From: Nonomuraea aridisoli
GTDB taxonomy: Bacteria > Actinomycetota > Actinomycetes > Streptosporangiales > Streptosporangiaceae
NCBI RefSeq assembly: GCF_003236395.1
Contig: NZ_POUD01000044.1
Location: 1 to 44,375 of the forward strand
Direction: 5' to 3'
DNA: 44,375 nt
The translations under genes were made by a program, and so were the position numbers. Positions 8,039 through 15,728 of the stretch are shown here, one piece after another. The number at the start of each line of letters is the position of its first letter. The stretch's first letter is position 1. A model generated the notes under the pieces. That model saw only the letters and a list, made by a program, of their open reading frames with translations, made no database searches and had not been told where the DNA came from.

Positions 8039-8299
8039 ATGTCCATCACCGCTAGCGAAGCCCGGCGTAGGCTGTTCCCCCTCATCGACGAGGTCAACGA
8101 CGACGGCGCTCCCGTAGAGATCGTCGCCAAGAACAACCGCGCCTACCTCGTGCCCGCCGCCGAGTACGAAGCGCTGGTGGAGACCGCGCACCTGCTGCGC
8201 TCCCCGGCCAACGCACGCCGGCTCATCGCCTCCTACCAGAAGGCCCTGGAGGGCCGCCACGAGATCCGCGACCTCATCGACCCCGACGAGCGGTCGTGA
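8039..8299 (+). CDS. yefM: YefM/Phd family antitoxin
   Basis: An 86-residue type II antitoxin. The N-terminal Phd/YefM DNA-binding fold (MSITASEARRRLFPLIDEV) is followed by the conserved AYLVPAAEYEAL segment. A charged C-terminal tail should fold on the toxin. ATG 8039 has GGAGG 6 nt upstream. The stop overlaps the GTG start of yoeB (GTGA), so translation is coupled. It is expected to neutralise YoeB and repress its own promoter through the palindrome just upstream. Length and residues match the family well. Confidence 0.93.
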   Translation: MSITASEARRRLFPLIDEVNDDGAPVEIVAKNNRAYLVPAAEYEALVETAHLLRSPANARRLIASYQKALEGRHEIRDLIDPDERS

Positions 8300-8550
8300 A
8301 GCTGGCCTTCACTCCCGAGGGCTGGGAGGACTACACGTCCTGGCTCGCCTCCGACCGGCAGGTGCTGAAACGGATCAACCGGCTCATCGACGACGCGCTG
8401 CGGGACCCCTACGAAGGCATCGGAAAGCCTGAACCACTCCAACACGCCCTCCAAGGAGCCTGGTCCCGAAGGATCACCGAGGAACACCGCCTCGTCTACC
8501 TGCCGTATGACGACGAACTGATCATCATTCAGGCCCGCTACCGCTACTGA
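8296..8550 (+). CDS. yoeB: YoeB family toxin (ribosome-dependent mRNA interferase)
   Basis: 84 residues, the same length as E. coli YoeB and alignable without gaps. Conserved are Glu46 in GKPEPL, the WSRRITEEHRLVY block with Arg65, and the terminal Tyr84. Family members cleave mRNA at the ribosomal A site. The penultimate residue is Arg83 (ARYRY), where E. coli YoeB has the catalytic His83 (CRYHY), so activity may be altered. The start is GTG overlapping the yefM stop. It is the second gene of the antitoxin-toxin operon, and the Rpn-like gene diverges on the other side. Confidence 0.93.
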   Translation: MKLAFTPEGWEDYTSWLASDRQVLKRINRLIDDALRDPYEGIGKPEPLQHALQGAWSRRITEEHRLVYLPYDDELIIIQARYRY

Positions 8551-8586
8551 GTCTTCGGTCGATGATGGGCAGGTTACGCTGACCGC

Positions 8587-9540
8587 ATGCGTGTTGTGGT
8601 GATCGGCGGTAGTGGCCATATCGGGACGTATCTCATTCCCCGGCTGGTCGAGGCGGGGCATGATGTCGTCAACGTGAGCCGGGGGAAGCGGGAGCCGTAC
8701 AGTCCGCATGGGGCCTGGCAGCGGGTCACGACGGTGACGGCCGATCGGGAGGCCGAGGAGGGTGACGGGACGTTCGGGCGGCGGATCGCCGAGCTCGAGG
8801 GCGACGTCGTCATCGACCTGATCTGTTTCACGCAGGACAGTGCGCGGGCGCTGGCCGAGGCGTTGAGCGGGAAAGTCCGGCACTTCTTGCATTGCGGGAC
8901 GATCTGGACGCATGGCCCGAGCACGCAGGTGCCGACCCCGGAAGACGCCAGGAAGCGGCCCTTCGGCGAGTACGGCATCCAGAAGGCGGCCATCGAGGCG
9001 TACCTGCTCGACCGGGCCCACCGCGACGGTTTCCCGGTCACGATCATCCATCCGGGCCACATCACCGGCCCGGGATGGGTGCCGGTCAACCCGGCCGGCA
9101 ACGTGAACCCGGCAGTCTTCCAGACGCTGGCCGACGGTGAGGAGCTGGCGCTGCCCAACTTCGGCATGGAGACCGTCCACCACGTGCACGCCGACGACGT
9201 GGCCAGGCTGTTCATGGACGCCATGGCGAGCCGCTCGGCCGCCGTCGGCGAGAGCTTCCACTCCGTGGCCGCCACCGCCCTGACGCTGCGCGGTTACGCC
9301 GAGGCGGTGGCGGGCTGGTTCGGCCGCGAGGCGAACCTGACGTTCCTGCCCTGGGAGCGGTGGCGGGCCACGGTGTCCGAGCGGGACGCCGAGATCACCT
9401 ACGACCACATCGCCCACAGCCCCAACTGCTCGATGGAGAAGGCCGAGCGGCTGCTGGGCCACCGGCCCAGGTACACGCCGCTCGAAGCCGTCTCCGAAGC
9501 CGTCGACTGGCTGGTCAGGTCGGGTGTGATCACTCGGTAG
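8587..9540 (+). CDS. NAD-dependent epimerase/dehydratase (extended SDR)
   Basis: 317 residues. GGSGHIGTYL at the N-terminus is the extended-SDR dinucleotide loop (GxxGxxG). YGIQKAA near residue 130 supplies the catalytic YxxxK pair. The C-terminal part contains a substrate domain of the kind seen in nucleotide-sugar epimerases and related reductases. The exact substrate is not readable. It stands alone, 36 bp after yoeB, and its last 11 bp overlap the convergent binding-protein gene on the opposite strand. Confidence 0.85.
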   Translation: MRVVVIGGSGHIGTYLIPRLVEAGHDVVNVSRGKREPYSPHGAWQRVTTVTADREAEEGDGTFGRRIAELEGDVVIDLICFTQDSARALAEALSGKVRHFLHCGTIWTHGPSTQVPTPEDARKRPFGEYGIQKAAIEAYLLDRAHRDGFPVTIIHPGHITGPGWVPVNPAGNVNPAVFQTLADGEELALPNFGMETVHHVHADDVARLFMDAMASRSAAVGESFHSVAATALTLRGYAEAVAGWFGREANLTFLPWERWRATVSERDAEITYDHIAHSPNCSMEKAERLLGHRPRYTPLEAVSEAVDWLVRSGVITR

Positions 9541-10813
9541 TGGGCGGACCGAACTGCGCGCGGGTGTCGATCACTTCGCCGATCAGCTCCCACCGCTCGC
9601 CCTTGAACTCCATGAGCTGCATCGACTCGATCGGGAAGCCGTCGTCGGGCCCGGTCTTCATCGTGATGCCGGGCAGCAGCATCGGCACCTCGACGTTGTC
9701 GAGGTTGCGCACGGAGTCGCGCAGGCCCTCACGGGTCGGGCAGGCCGCCGCGTCCATGGCCTTGTGGAAACTGCTCGCCGCCGCCCAGCCGAAGGCGTGG
9801 TAGGGGATGTTCGGGTCCTTGCCGGCGGCGTACTGCTGCATCTTCTGCTTGTACAGCTTCATCTCCGCGTCGTCGTCCCACGTCGGGTCGTTCGGGTCCT
9901 TGTAGTACGTGGCGGACATGACGCCCTGGACGTTCTCGAAGCCGACCGGTTCGAGGACGGTGCGGGAGGCGGCGACGTTGTTGACGATGTGCAGCGGGTT
10001 CCACCGGGTGTTCTTGGCGTCGGCGGCCAGCGCCAGCGCGCCGAACTTGGGCGTGGTGATGTTCAGGAACACGTCGGCGCCCGACTCGGCGAGGTTGCCC
10101 ATCTGGGCGTCCACGGTGGGGTCGGCGACCTCGTAGCTCTGCTCGGCCACGACCTGGATCCCGGTGCCCTCGATGGCCTTCTTGAAGCCGCCGAGCAGGT
10201 CCTTGCCGAAGTCGTCGTTCTGGTAGAGCGCGGCGACCTTGGCCTCGGGCTTCTCGTCCTTGAGGTACTGCGCGTACACGCGGGCCTCGGAGACGTAGTC
10301 GGGCTGCCAGCCGATCGTCCACGGGTGCTCGGTGTTGGAGCCCCACTGGGAGGCGCCGGTGGCGACGAAGACCTGCGGCACCTTGCGCTGGTTGGTGTAG
10401 TCCCAGACCGCCGTGGTCGACGGGGTGCCGAGCGTCTGGAACAGGGCGAAGACCTGCTCCTGCTCGACGAGCCTGCGGGCCTCCTCGACGGCCTTGGGCG
10501 GGCTGTAGCCGTCGTCGCGCACGACGAACTCGACCTTGCGCCCGTCGATGCCGCCCTGCTCGGCGTTGACGTAGTCGAAGTAGGCCTTGATGCCGGTCGG
10601 GATGTCGCCGTAGGCCGAGGCGGGGCCGGACAGCGGGTAGATGCCGCCCAGCTTGATGCTGGTGTCGGTGATGCCGGTGGTCTGCTGGCCCGCGCACTGG
10701 CCCGCCGCGGCCGTTCCCCCTCCGGCGGCGGTCTCACCGCCGCTGTCCCGCCCCCCGCAGGCGGCGACGGCGAGCAGGAGCAGCGCCGTGCAGCCGATCG
10801 CAGATACTCGCAT
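9530..10813 (-). CDS. livK: ABC transporter substrate-binding lipoprotein, LivJ/K type
   Basis: 427 residues. The lipoprotein signal MRVSAIGCTALLLLAVAAC places the lipidated cysteine in VAAC at about residue 19. The mature protein is a periplasmic-binding-protein type 1 fold: IKLGGIYPLSGPAS, then VRDDGYSPPKAVEEARRL and YQNDDFGKDLLGGFK, typical of the branched-chain amino acid / amide / aromatic acid group. It is the last gene of a five-gene operon, 4 bp after livM, with AAGGAG and AAAGGG before ATG. With the neighbouring CoA ligase, the ligand may be an organic acid rather than an amino acid; this is inference from context. Confidence 0.9.
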   Translation of the reverse strand: MRVSAIGCTALLLLAVAACGGRDSGGETAAGGGTAAAGQCAGQQTTGITDTSIKLGGIYPLSGPASAYGDIPTGIKAYFDYVNAEQGGIDGRKVEFVVRDDGYSPPKAVEEARRLVEQEQVFALFQTLGTPSTTAVWDYTNQRKVPQVFVATGASQWGSNTEHPWTIGWQPDYVSEARVYAQYLKDEKPEAKVAALYQNDDFGKDLLGGFKKAIEGTGIQVVAEQSYEVADPTVDAQMGNLAESGADVFLNITTPKFGALALAADAKNTRWNPLHIVNNVAASRTVLEPVGFENVQGVMSATYYKDPNDPTWDDDAEMKLYKQKMQQYAAGKDPNIPYHAFGWAAASSFHKAMDAAACPTREGLRDSVRNLDNVEVPMLLPGITMKTGPDDGFPIESMQLMEFKGERWELIGEVIDTRAQFGPPTTE

Positions 10814-10817
10814 CCCT

Positions 10818-11831
10818 TTACTCCTTCTTCCGGGGAATCTTCTTGATCAGGCGGCCGGCGAGACCGGCCAGGCCCGTCGGGGCGACGTACATCACCGCGA
10901 TGATCAGCAGGCCGAAGATGACGCCGGGCGCGGCGTCGTTGATGTCCTGCGAGATGCTCGGTACGAACATCACGAACAGACCCCCGAGCACCGGTCCCGA
11001 CAGCGAGCCGAGCCCGCCGACGACGATGCCGGCCAGCAGGTTGATCGAGAGGTTCACCGTGAACGAGTCCGGCGAGACGAATCCGATCACCCACGTGTAG
11101 ACGGAGCCCGCGACGCCGGCGAGCATGGCGCTCCAGGCGAAGGCGAGCGTCTTGTAGAACGACAGCCGCACGCCCATGACCTCGGCGGCGATCTCGTTGT
11201 CCCTGACGGCGTGCAGCGCCCGCCCGACCCGCGACCGCAGCAGGCTCGCGACCAGCAGGAACGCTCCGACGGCGACGATCAGGGCGATGAAGTAGAGCCA
11301 CTGGTCCTCGGCCAGCCCGGTCCAGGCGGGCGGCTGCGGCTTGGCCAGGGTCAGGCCCATGGAGCCGCCGGTCAGCTCCTCGAACCGCTTGAGCAGCGGC
11401 ACCAGGAAGATCGCGATGGCGAGGGTGACGAGCGCCAGGTAGAGGCCGCGCAGCCGCATGGCGGGCACCCCGAGCCCCAGCCCGATCAGGAACGCCACCG
11501 CGGCCGCGACGGGCAGGGTCAGCGGGTACGGCAGCGCCTCCCGCTCCATGAGGATGGCCGCGGTGTAGGCCCCGATGGCGAAGAAGGCGCCGTGGCCGAG
11601 CGAGATCTGACCGGCGTGGCCGACCAGGAGGTTGAGCCCGAGCAGCGCCACCGCGTACACCAGCACCATGGTGAGCTGGAAGACGTAGAAGGGGGCGAGC
11701 TGGAAGGGCGCGTAGACGGCGAGCACGAGGAGCACGGCGAGCGCGCCCCACCGCCACCGCGCGACGGCCGAGGTCCTCACCGGCGCGGGCGGCGCCGAGG
11801 TCTTCTCGTCCGTCTTCGTCGATTCGGTCAT
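10818..11831 (-). CDS. livM: Branched-chain amino acid-type ABC permease LivM
   Basis: 337 residues with about ten hydrophobic segments. A short charged cytoplasmic N-terminus precedes them. LLVGHAGQISLGHGAFFAIGAYTAA and AVRDNEIAAEVMGV are signatures of LivM-class permeases. It forms the translocation channel with LivH and docks the two ATPases. The start ATG overlaps the livH stop by 4 bp and has GGTGGAA upstream. The substrate is set by the binding protein. Confidence 0.92.
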   Translation of the reverse strand: MTESTKTDEKTSAPPAPVRTSAVARWRWGALAVLLVLAVYAPFQLAPFYVFQLTMVLVYAVALLGLNLLVGHAGQISLGHGAFFAIGAYTAAILMEREALPYPLTLPVAAAVAFLIGLGLGVPAMRLRGLYLALVTLAIAIFLVPLLKRFEELTGGSMGLTLAKPQPPAWTGLAEDQWLYFIALIVAVGAFLLVASLLRSRVGRALHAVRDNEIAAEVMGVRLSFYKTLAFAWSAMLAGVAGSVYTWVIGFVSPDSFTVNLSINLLAGIVVGGLGSLSGPVLGGLFVMFVPSISQDINDAAPGVIFGLLIIAVMYVAPTGLAGLAGRLIKKIPRKKE

Positions 11832-12709
11832 GCGCGTTCCACCGCCGCTCGTCCGAAGAGTCCCTGGGGCCGCAGCAGCAGGACGGCGAGGATGATCAGC
11901 AGCGGGACGCCGATCTTCAGGTCGGACCCGATGAAGCCGACGTACGCCCCGGCGAGCGTCTCGGCGACGCCGACGACGAGCCCGCCGACGACGGCTCCCA
12001 CGGGGCTGTCGAAGCCGCCGAGCGTGGCCGCGGCGAAGGCGTAGATGAGGACGCCCGCCATCATGTTCGGCTCCAGGAAGAGCAGCGGCGCGACCAGCAC
12101 CCCGGACACGGCGCCGACGGTGGCGGCCAGGCCCCAGCCGAGAGCGAGCGTCCAGCCGACGCGGATGCCGACCAGCCGCGCCGAGGCGGGGTTGGTGGCC
12201 ACCGCCCGCATCCCGAGCCCGATCTTGGTGTGCTGGAAGAGGAGGTAGAGCAGGCCCATGACCAGCGCCACCACGCCGAGCACGCCGAGCGTGGAGAAGT
12301 TCACGGTGACGGCGCCGAGTTCGAGCGCGCCGCCGGGAAACGGGTTCGGGAAGTCCTTGATGAGGAACGTCCAGATCCAGCCGGCGGCGGCGTTGACGAA
12401 GATGAACAGGCCGACGGTGACGATCACGATGGTGAGCTCGGGCGCCCCCTCGACAGGCCGGATGACGACCCGTTCGATGAGCATCCCGCCCACGAACGAG
12501 ACGACCAGCGTGATGACGAGCGCCAGCCAGAACGACATCCCGGCGGCCACCAGCGTCCAGGCGACGTACGTGGAGAACATCGCCAGCTCGCCCTGCGCGA
12601 AGTTGACGATCCCGGTGAACTGGTAGATGAGCACCAGGGCCAGCGCGAGACTGGCGTAGATGGCGCCCGCGCCCAGCCCGGTGACGATCTGCTGGAGGAA
12701 TCCGGCCAT
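11828..12709 (-). CDS. livH: Branched-chain amino acid-type ABC permease LivH
   Basis: 293 residues, polytopic. The N-terminal MAGFLQQIVTGLGAGAIYAS and QFTGIVNFAQGELAM segments, and the later MRAVATNPASARLVGI loop that contacts the ATPase, are classic LivH features. It starts 4 bp after the livF stop, and its own stop overlaps the livM start (ATGA). It is the partner of LivM in the inner-membrane channel. Confidence 0.92.
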   Translation of the reverse strand: MAGFLQQIVTGLGAGAIYASLALALVLIYQFTGIVNFAQGELAMFSTYVAWTLVAAGMSFWLALVITLVVSFVGGMLIERVVIRPVEGAPELTIVIVTVGLFIFVNAAAGWIWTFLIKDFPNPFPGGALELGAVTVNFSTLGVLGVVALVMGLLYLLFQHTKIGLGMRAVATNPASARLVGIRVGWTLALGWGLAATVGAVSGVLVAPLLFLEPNMMAGVLIYAFAAATLGGFDSPVGAVVGGLVVGVAETLAGAYVGFIGSDLKIGVPLLIILAVLLLRPQGLFGRAAVERA

Positions 12710-12713
12710 CGCG

Positions 12714-13430
12714 CTACACCCGGTACCCGAGGTAGGACTGCGCGACCTGCTCGTCGGCCCTGATGTCCTCGGCCGTCCCGGACAGGACGATCCGCCCGGT
12801 CTCCAGGACGTGCGCCTGCTGGGCGATGCCGAGAGCGAGATGGGCGTTCTGCTCGACGACGACCACGGTGGTCTGCTCCTCTGCGTTGATGGCCTGGACG
12901 ATGCGGAACAGCTCCCGGGTGACCAGCGGGGCCAGGCCGAGCGACGGCTCGTCGAGCAGCAGCAGCCGGGGCCGCAGCATGAGCGCCCGGCCGAGGGCCA
13001 GCATCTGCTGCTCGCCGCCGCTGAGACTGCCGGCCTCCTGCTTGAGCCGGGTCTTCAGGACCGGGAAATAGGTGAAGATGCGTTCGAGGTCGGCCTCGAC
13101 CTCGGCCCGCCCGCGCCGGACGAACGCGCCGAGGCGCAGGTTGTCCTCGACGGTCAGCGGCATGAACGTGCCGCGCCCCTCGGGCACGTGGGCGACGCCG
13201 AGCCGGGCGACGGTGTCGGGCGAGCGCCCGGCCAGTTCCGTGCCGCCGAGCGTGGCCGTGCCGCGCGTCCTGACCATGCCGGACAGGGCCCGCAGCAACG
13301 TCGTCTTGCCGGCGCCGTTGGGGCCGAGGATCGCGCAGACCTCGCCCTGCCTGACGGTGAAGCTGACGCCGTGCAGCACGCGGACGTCGCCGTACCCGGC
13401 GACCAGGCCGTCCACCACGAGGTCGCTCAT
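12714..13430 (-). CDS. livF: ABC transporter ATP-binding protein LivF
   Basis: 238 residues, the standard LivF length. Walker A is GPNGAGKTTL near residue 36, the Q-loop region includes VPEGRGTFMPLTV, the signature is LSGGEQQML, Walker B is LLLLDEPSLGLAP, and the switch histidine lies in the VVEQNAHLAL region. It hydrolyses ATP to drive the LivHM channel together with LivG. The start overlaps the livG stop by 4 bp. Confidence 0.93.
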   Translation of the reverse strand: MSDLVVDGLVAGYGDVRVLHGVSFTVRQGEVCAILGPNGAGKTTLLRALSGMVRTRGTATLGGTELAGRSPDTVARLGVAHVPEGRGTFMPLTVEDNLRLGAFVRRGRAEVEADLERIFTYFPVLKTRLKQEAGSLSGGEQQMLALGRALMLRPRLLLLDEPSLGLAPLVTRELFRIVQAINAEEQTTVVVVEQNAHLALGIAQQAHVLETGRIVLSGTAEDIRADEQVAQSYLGYRV

Positions 13431-14185
13431 GCCGCCGTCCCCAGGTACGCCTCGATGACGGCGGGGTCGCGCTGCACCTCGGCCGGCGGCCCTTCGGCGA
13501 TCTTGCGGCCGAAGTCGAGGCAGACGATGCGCTCGCAGATCCCCATGACGAACCCCATGTGGTGCTCCACCACGATCACCGTCAGGTCGTACTCGGTGCG
13601 GATGGCGCCGAGCGTGCCGGCGAACTCCTCGACCTCGGCCGAGTTGAGGCCGTTCACCGGCTCGTCGAGGAGCAGCAGGCGGGGGCGGCCGATGAGCGCG
13701 CGGGCCAGTTCGACGCGCTTGAGCGTGCCGAACGGCAGGCCGGTCGCCGGATGATCGGCCACCGCCGTCAGGCCAAGCCGCTCCAGCACGGCGTCGGCGT
13801 CCTCGCGCAGGGCGCGCTCCTCGCGGCGCACGCCGGGCAGCCGCAGCGCGGCGGAGACGAAGCCGGCGCGGCCCCGGGGGTGCGCGCCGACCAGCACGTT
13901 GTCGCGTACGGACAGGCGCGGGAACAGGCCGAGGTTCTGGAACGTCCTGGCGATGCCGAGCCCGGCGATGGCGTGCGGGGCGAGGGCGGTCAGGTCGCGG
14001 TCCTCGTAGGCGATGGTGCCCGAGTCGGCGTCGTAGCGGCGGGTCAGGCAGTTGAACAGGGTGGTCTTGCCGGCGCCGTTCGGGCCGATGAGCCCCACCA
14101 TCTCGCCGCGGCCCACCTCGAATCCGACGCCGTCCAGCGCGGTGATGCCGCCGAAGCGAACGGTGAGATCATGCACCTCCAGCAT
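13427..14185 (-). CDS. livG: ABC transporter ATP-binding protein LivG
   Basis: 252 residues from ATG 14185, chosen because AGGAGG (14190-14195) lies 4 nt upstream and homology begins at MLEVHDLTVRFGG. The frame is open to 14251, but that extension has no support. Walker A is GPNGAGKTTLFN, the signature is the LivG-type LPFGTLKRVELARAL instead of LSGGQ, and Walker B is LLLLDEPVNGLN. It is the first gene of the livGFHMK-order operon, divergent from the PucR regulator across 178 bp. Confidence 0.92.
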   Translation of the reverse strand: MLEVHDLTVRFGGITALDGVGFEVGRGEMVGLIGPNGAGKTTLFNCLTRRYDADSGTIAYEDRDLTALAPHAIAGLGIARTFQNLGLFPRLSVRDNVLVGAHPRGRAGFVSAALRLPGVRREERALREDADAVLERLGLTAVADHPATGLPFGTLKRVELARALIGRPRLLLLDEPVNGLNSAEVEEFAGTLGAIRTEYDLTVIVVEHHMGFVMGICERIVCLDFGRKIAEGPPAEVQRDPAVIEAYLGTAA

Positions 14186-14197
14186 CCGGCCTCCTGG

Positions 14198-14210
14198 AGA
14201 ACAATGTTCT
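14198..14210. promoter_or_regulatory. Candidate operator before livG
   Basis: A perfect palindrome AGAACA-A-TGTTCT lies 2 bp upstream of the livG ribosome-binding site, within the livG/pucR divergent region. A bound regulator here would block livG expression. The adjacent PucR-family gene is the obvious candidate ligand-responsive regulator, but binding is not demonstrated by sequence. Confidence 0.45.
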
Positions 14211-14363
14211 GAATTGCGCTCAGCGTAGGAGCCGCCCGTCAAAGGCCGCATTGGGCACGGTCACCCAAGATGTTTCAGGCGAGTTGTCCTCTGAGCACAG
14301 CGTCTGTCTCGGACCGGTTACGACCCGTTGACCGTCCGGCAATGGGCATGGATCATCCCGGGC

Positions 14364-15728
14364 ATGTCCACTGGTTCGCGTACCGTGGAAGCCGCCGTAC
14401 GCGCGGAACGCACTCGCATCCTCTCCGAGCTGCTCGACGATCTGCCGAAGCTGGCCGACGCCGCCGTCGCGACGATGCGCGAGGAGATCCCCGCCTACGA
14501 GGCGCAGGGGCCGGCCTTCCACGCCGACGTCCGCGACCAGGTGGCCAGGCACTACCGGGCCAAGCTCGGCGTGCTGCTGGAGGAGCGCACGGTGACGTAC
14601 GAGGACATCGCCTTCACCCGCCGCGCCGCCATGCGCCGGGCCAGGGCCGGGGTGGCGCTGGCCGACTACATCAACGCCTTCCGGGTCGGGCAGCAGGTGT
14701 TCTGGGAGGCGGTCGTCGAGCGGGCCGGGCACACCTACGCCGGCCGCGAGGCGGCGCTGGCCCTGGCCACCCCCTTGATGCGCTACTGCGACTTCGCCAG
14801 CACGCACGCGGCCAACGCGTACATGGAGTTCCAGCAGTACGCGGCGGCCGAGGCCGTGCGTGAGAGCCGTGACCTGCTGGAGACGCTGCTGGCCGGGGCC
14901 GTGCCCACCCGGGGCAGGGAGCTGGCCGCCGCGCAGGCGCACGGCCTGGCCCCCGACGCCCGCACGCCGCTGCTGGTGGTGACCGCGGTGCTGGCCGGCC
15001 CGCCGAACGAGGTGACGACAGGGCCCGACCGCGGCGCCGACGCCCGGCACGCCGCCTGCGCGGCCATCGCCAGGACCGGCGGGAACGGCACCCGCACCCT
15101 GTCGGTCGTCCGCCAGTCGGAGATCGTGGCCATCCCCGTGCTCGGCCCCGGCACCGCCCCGGAGGAGCTCTGCGACCGGCTGCAGGCGGTGCTGGACAGC
15201 CTGGCCGCCGAGGGCATCCGGCTCGCGATGGGCATCAGCACGGTGTCGTTCGGCACCGCGCAGATCCCGCAGGCCTACCAGGAGGCCAGGGCCGTGCTCG
15301 ACTTCGTGCCGGAGGAGGGCGGGGTGGCGGCGCTGCCGCGGATCACGCCGTTCCAGTATCTGGCGCTGAAGGCCGACGACACCGCCCGCCATCTGGTGGA
15401 CCCGCGCATCACGGCGCTGCTCGCGGAGGACCGCGCCCGCGGCGGCGTGCTGACCGCCACGATCAGGGCGTTCGCCGCCGCCGACCTCAACCTGCGGGCC
15501 GCGGCCGAGCGGCTGCAGATCCATCCGAACACCGCCCAATACCGCTTACGCCGCATCCAGGAGCGCACCGGGCGGAGCCTGCGGTCGATCAACGATCTCG
15601 TCGAGTTGCTCGTCGCGATCGCGTTGCAGGACTCGCTCCCCACCAATGACGGCCGGGAAAGACTGGCCACCGCGACCAATGAGGGCCGTGGGAGAGCGGA
15701 CGTACGGTCTTCCCATGAACCTCGCTGA
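14364..15728 (+). CDS. PucR-family transcriptional regulator
   Basis: 454 residues from ATG 14364; a TTG further upstream is less likely. An N-terminal helical ligand-sensing region is followed by a GGDEF-like central region, and then by the PucR C-terminal helix-turn-helix near residues 395-435 (LNLRAAAERLQIHPNTAQYRLRRI motif; key residues H-NT-YRLRRI). The family activates or represses catabolic and transport genes next to it. It diverges from the liv operon, and its 3' end overlaps the CoA ligase start by 14 bp, which suggests that all three units respond to the same small molecule. Confidence 0.88.
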   Translation: MSTGSRTVEAAVRAERTRILSELLDDLPKLADAAVATMREEIPAYEAQGPAFHADVRDQVARHYRAKLGVLLEERTVTYEDIAFTRRAAMRRARAGVALADYINAFRVGQQVFWEAVVERAGHTYAGREAALALATPLMRYCDFASTHAANAYMEFQQYAAAEAVRESRDLLETLLAGAVPTRGRELAAAQAHGLAPDARTPLLVVTAVLAGPPNEVTTGPDRGADARHAACAAIARTGGNGTRTLSVVRQSEIVAIPVLGPGTAPEELCDRLQAVLDSLAAEGIRLAMGISTVSFGTAQIPQAYQEARAVLDFVPEEGGVAALPRITPFQYLALKADDTARHLVDPRITALLAEDRARGGVLTATIRAFAAADLNLRAAAERLQIHPNTAQYRLRRIQERTGRSLRSINDLVELLVAIALQDSLPTNDGRERLATATNEGRGRADVRSSHEPR

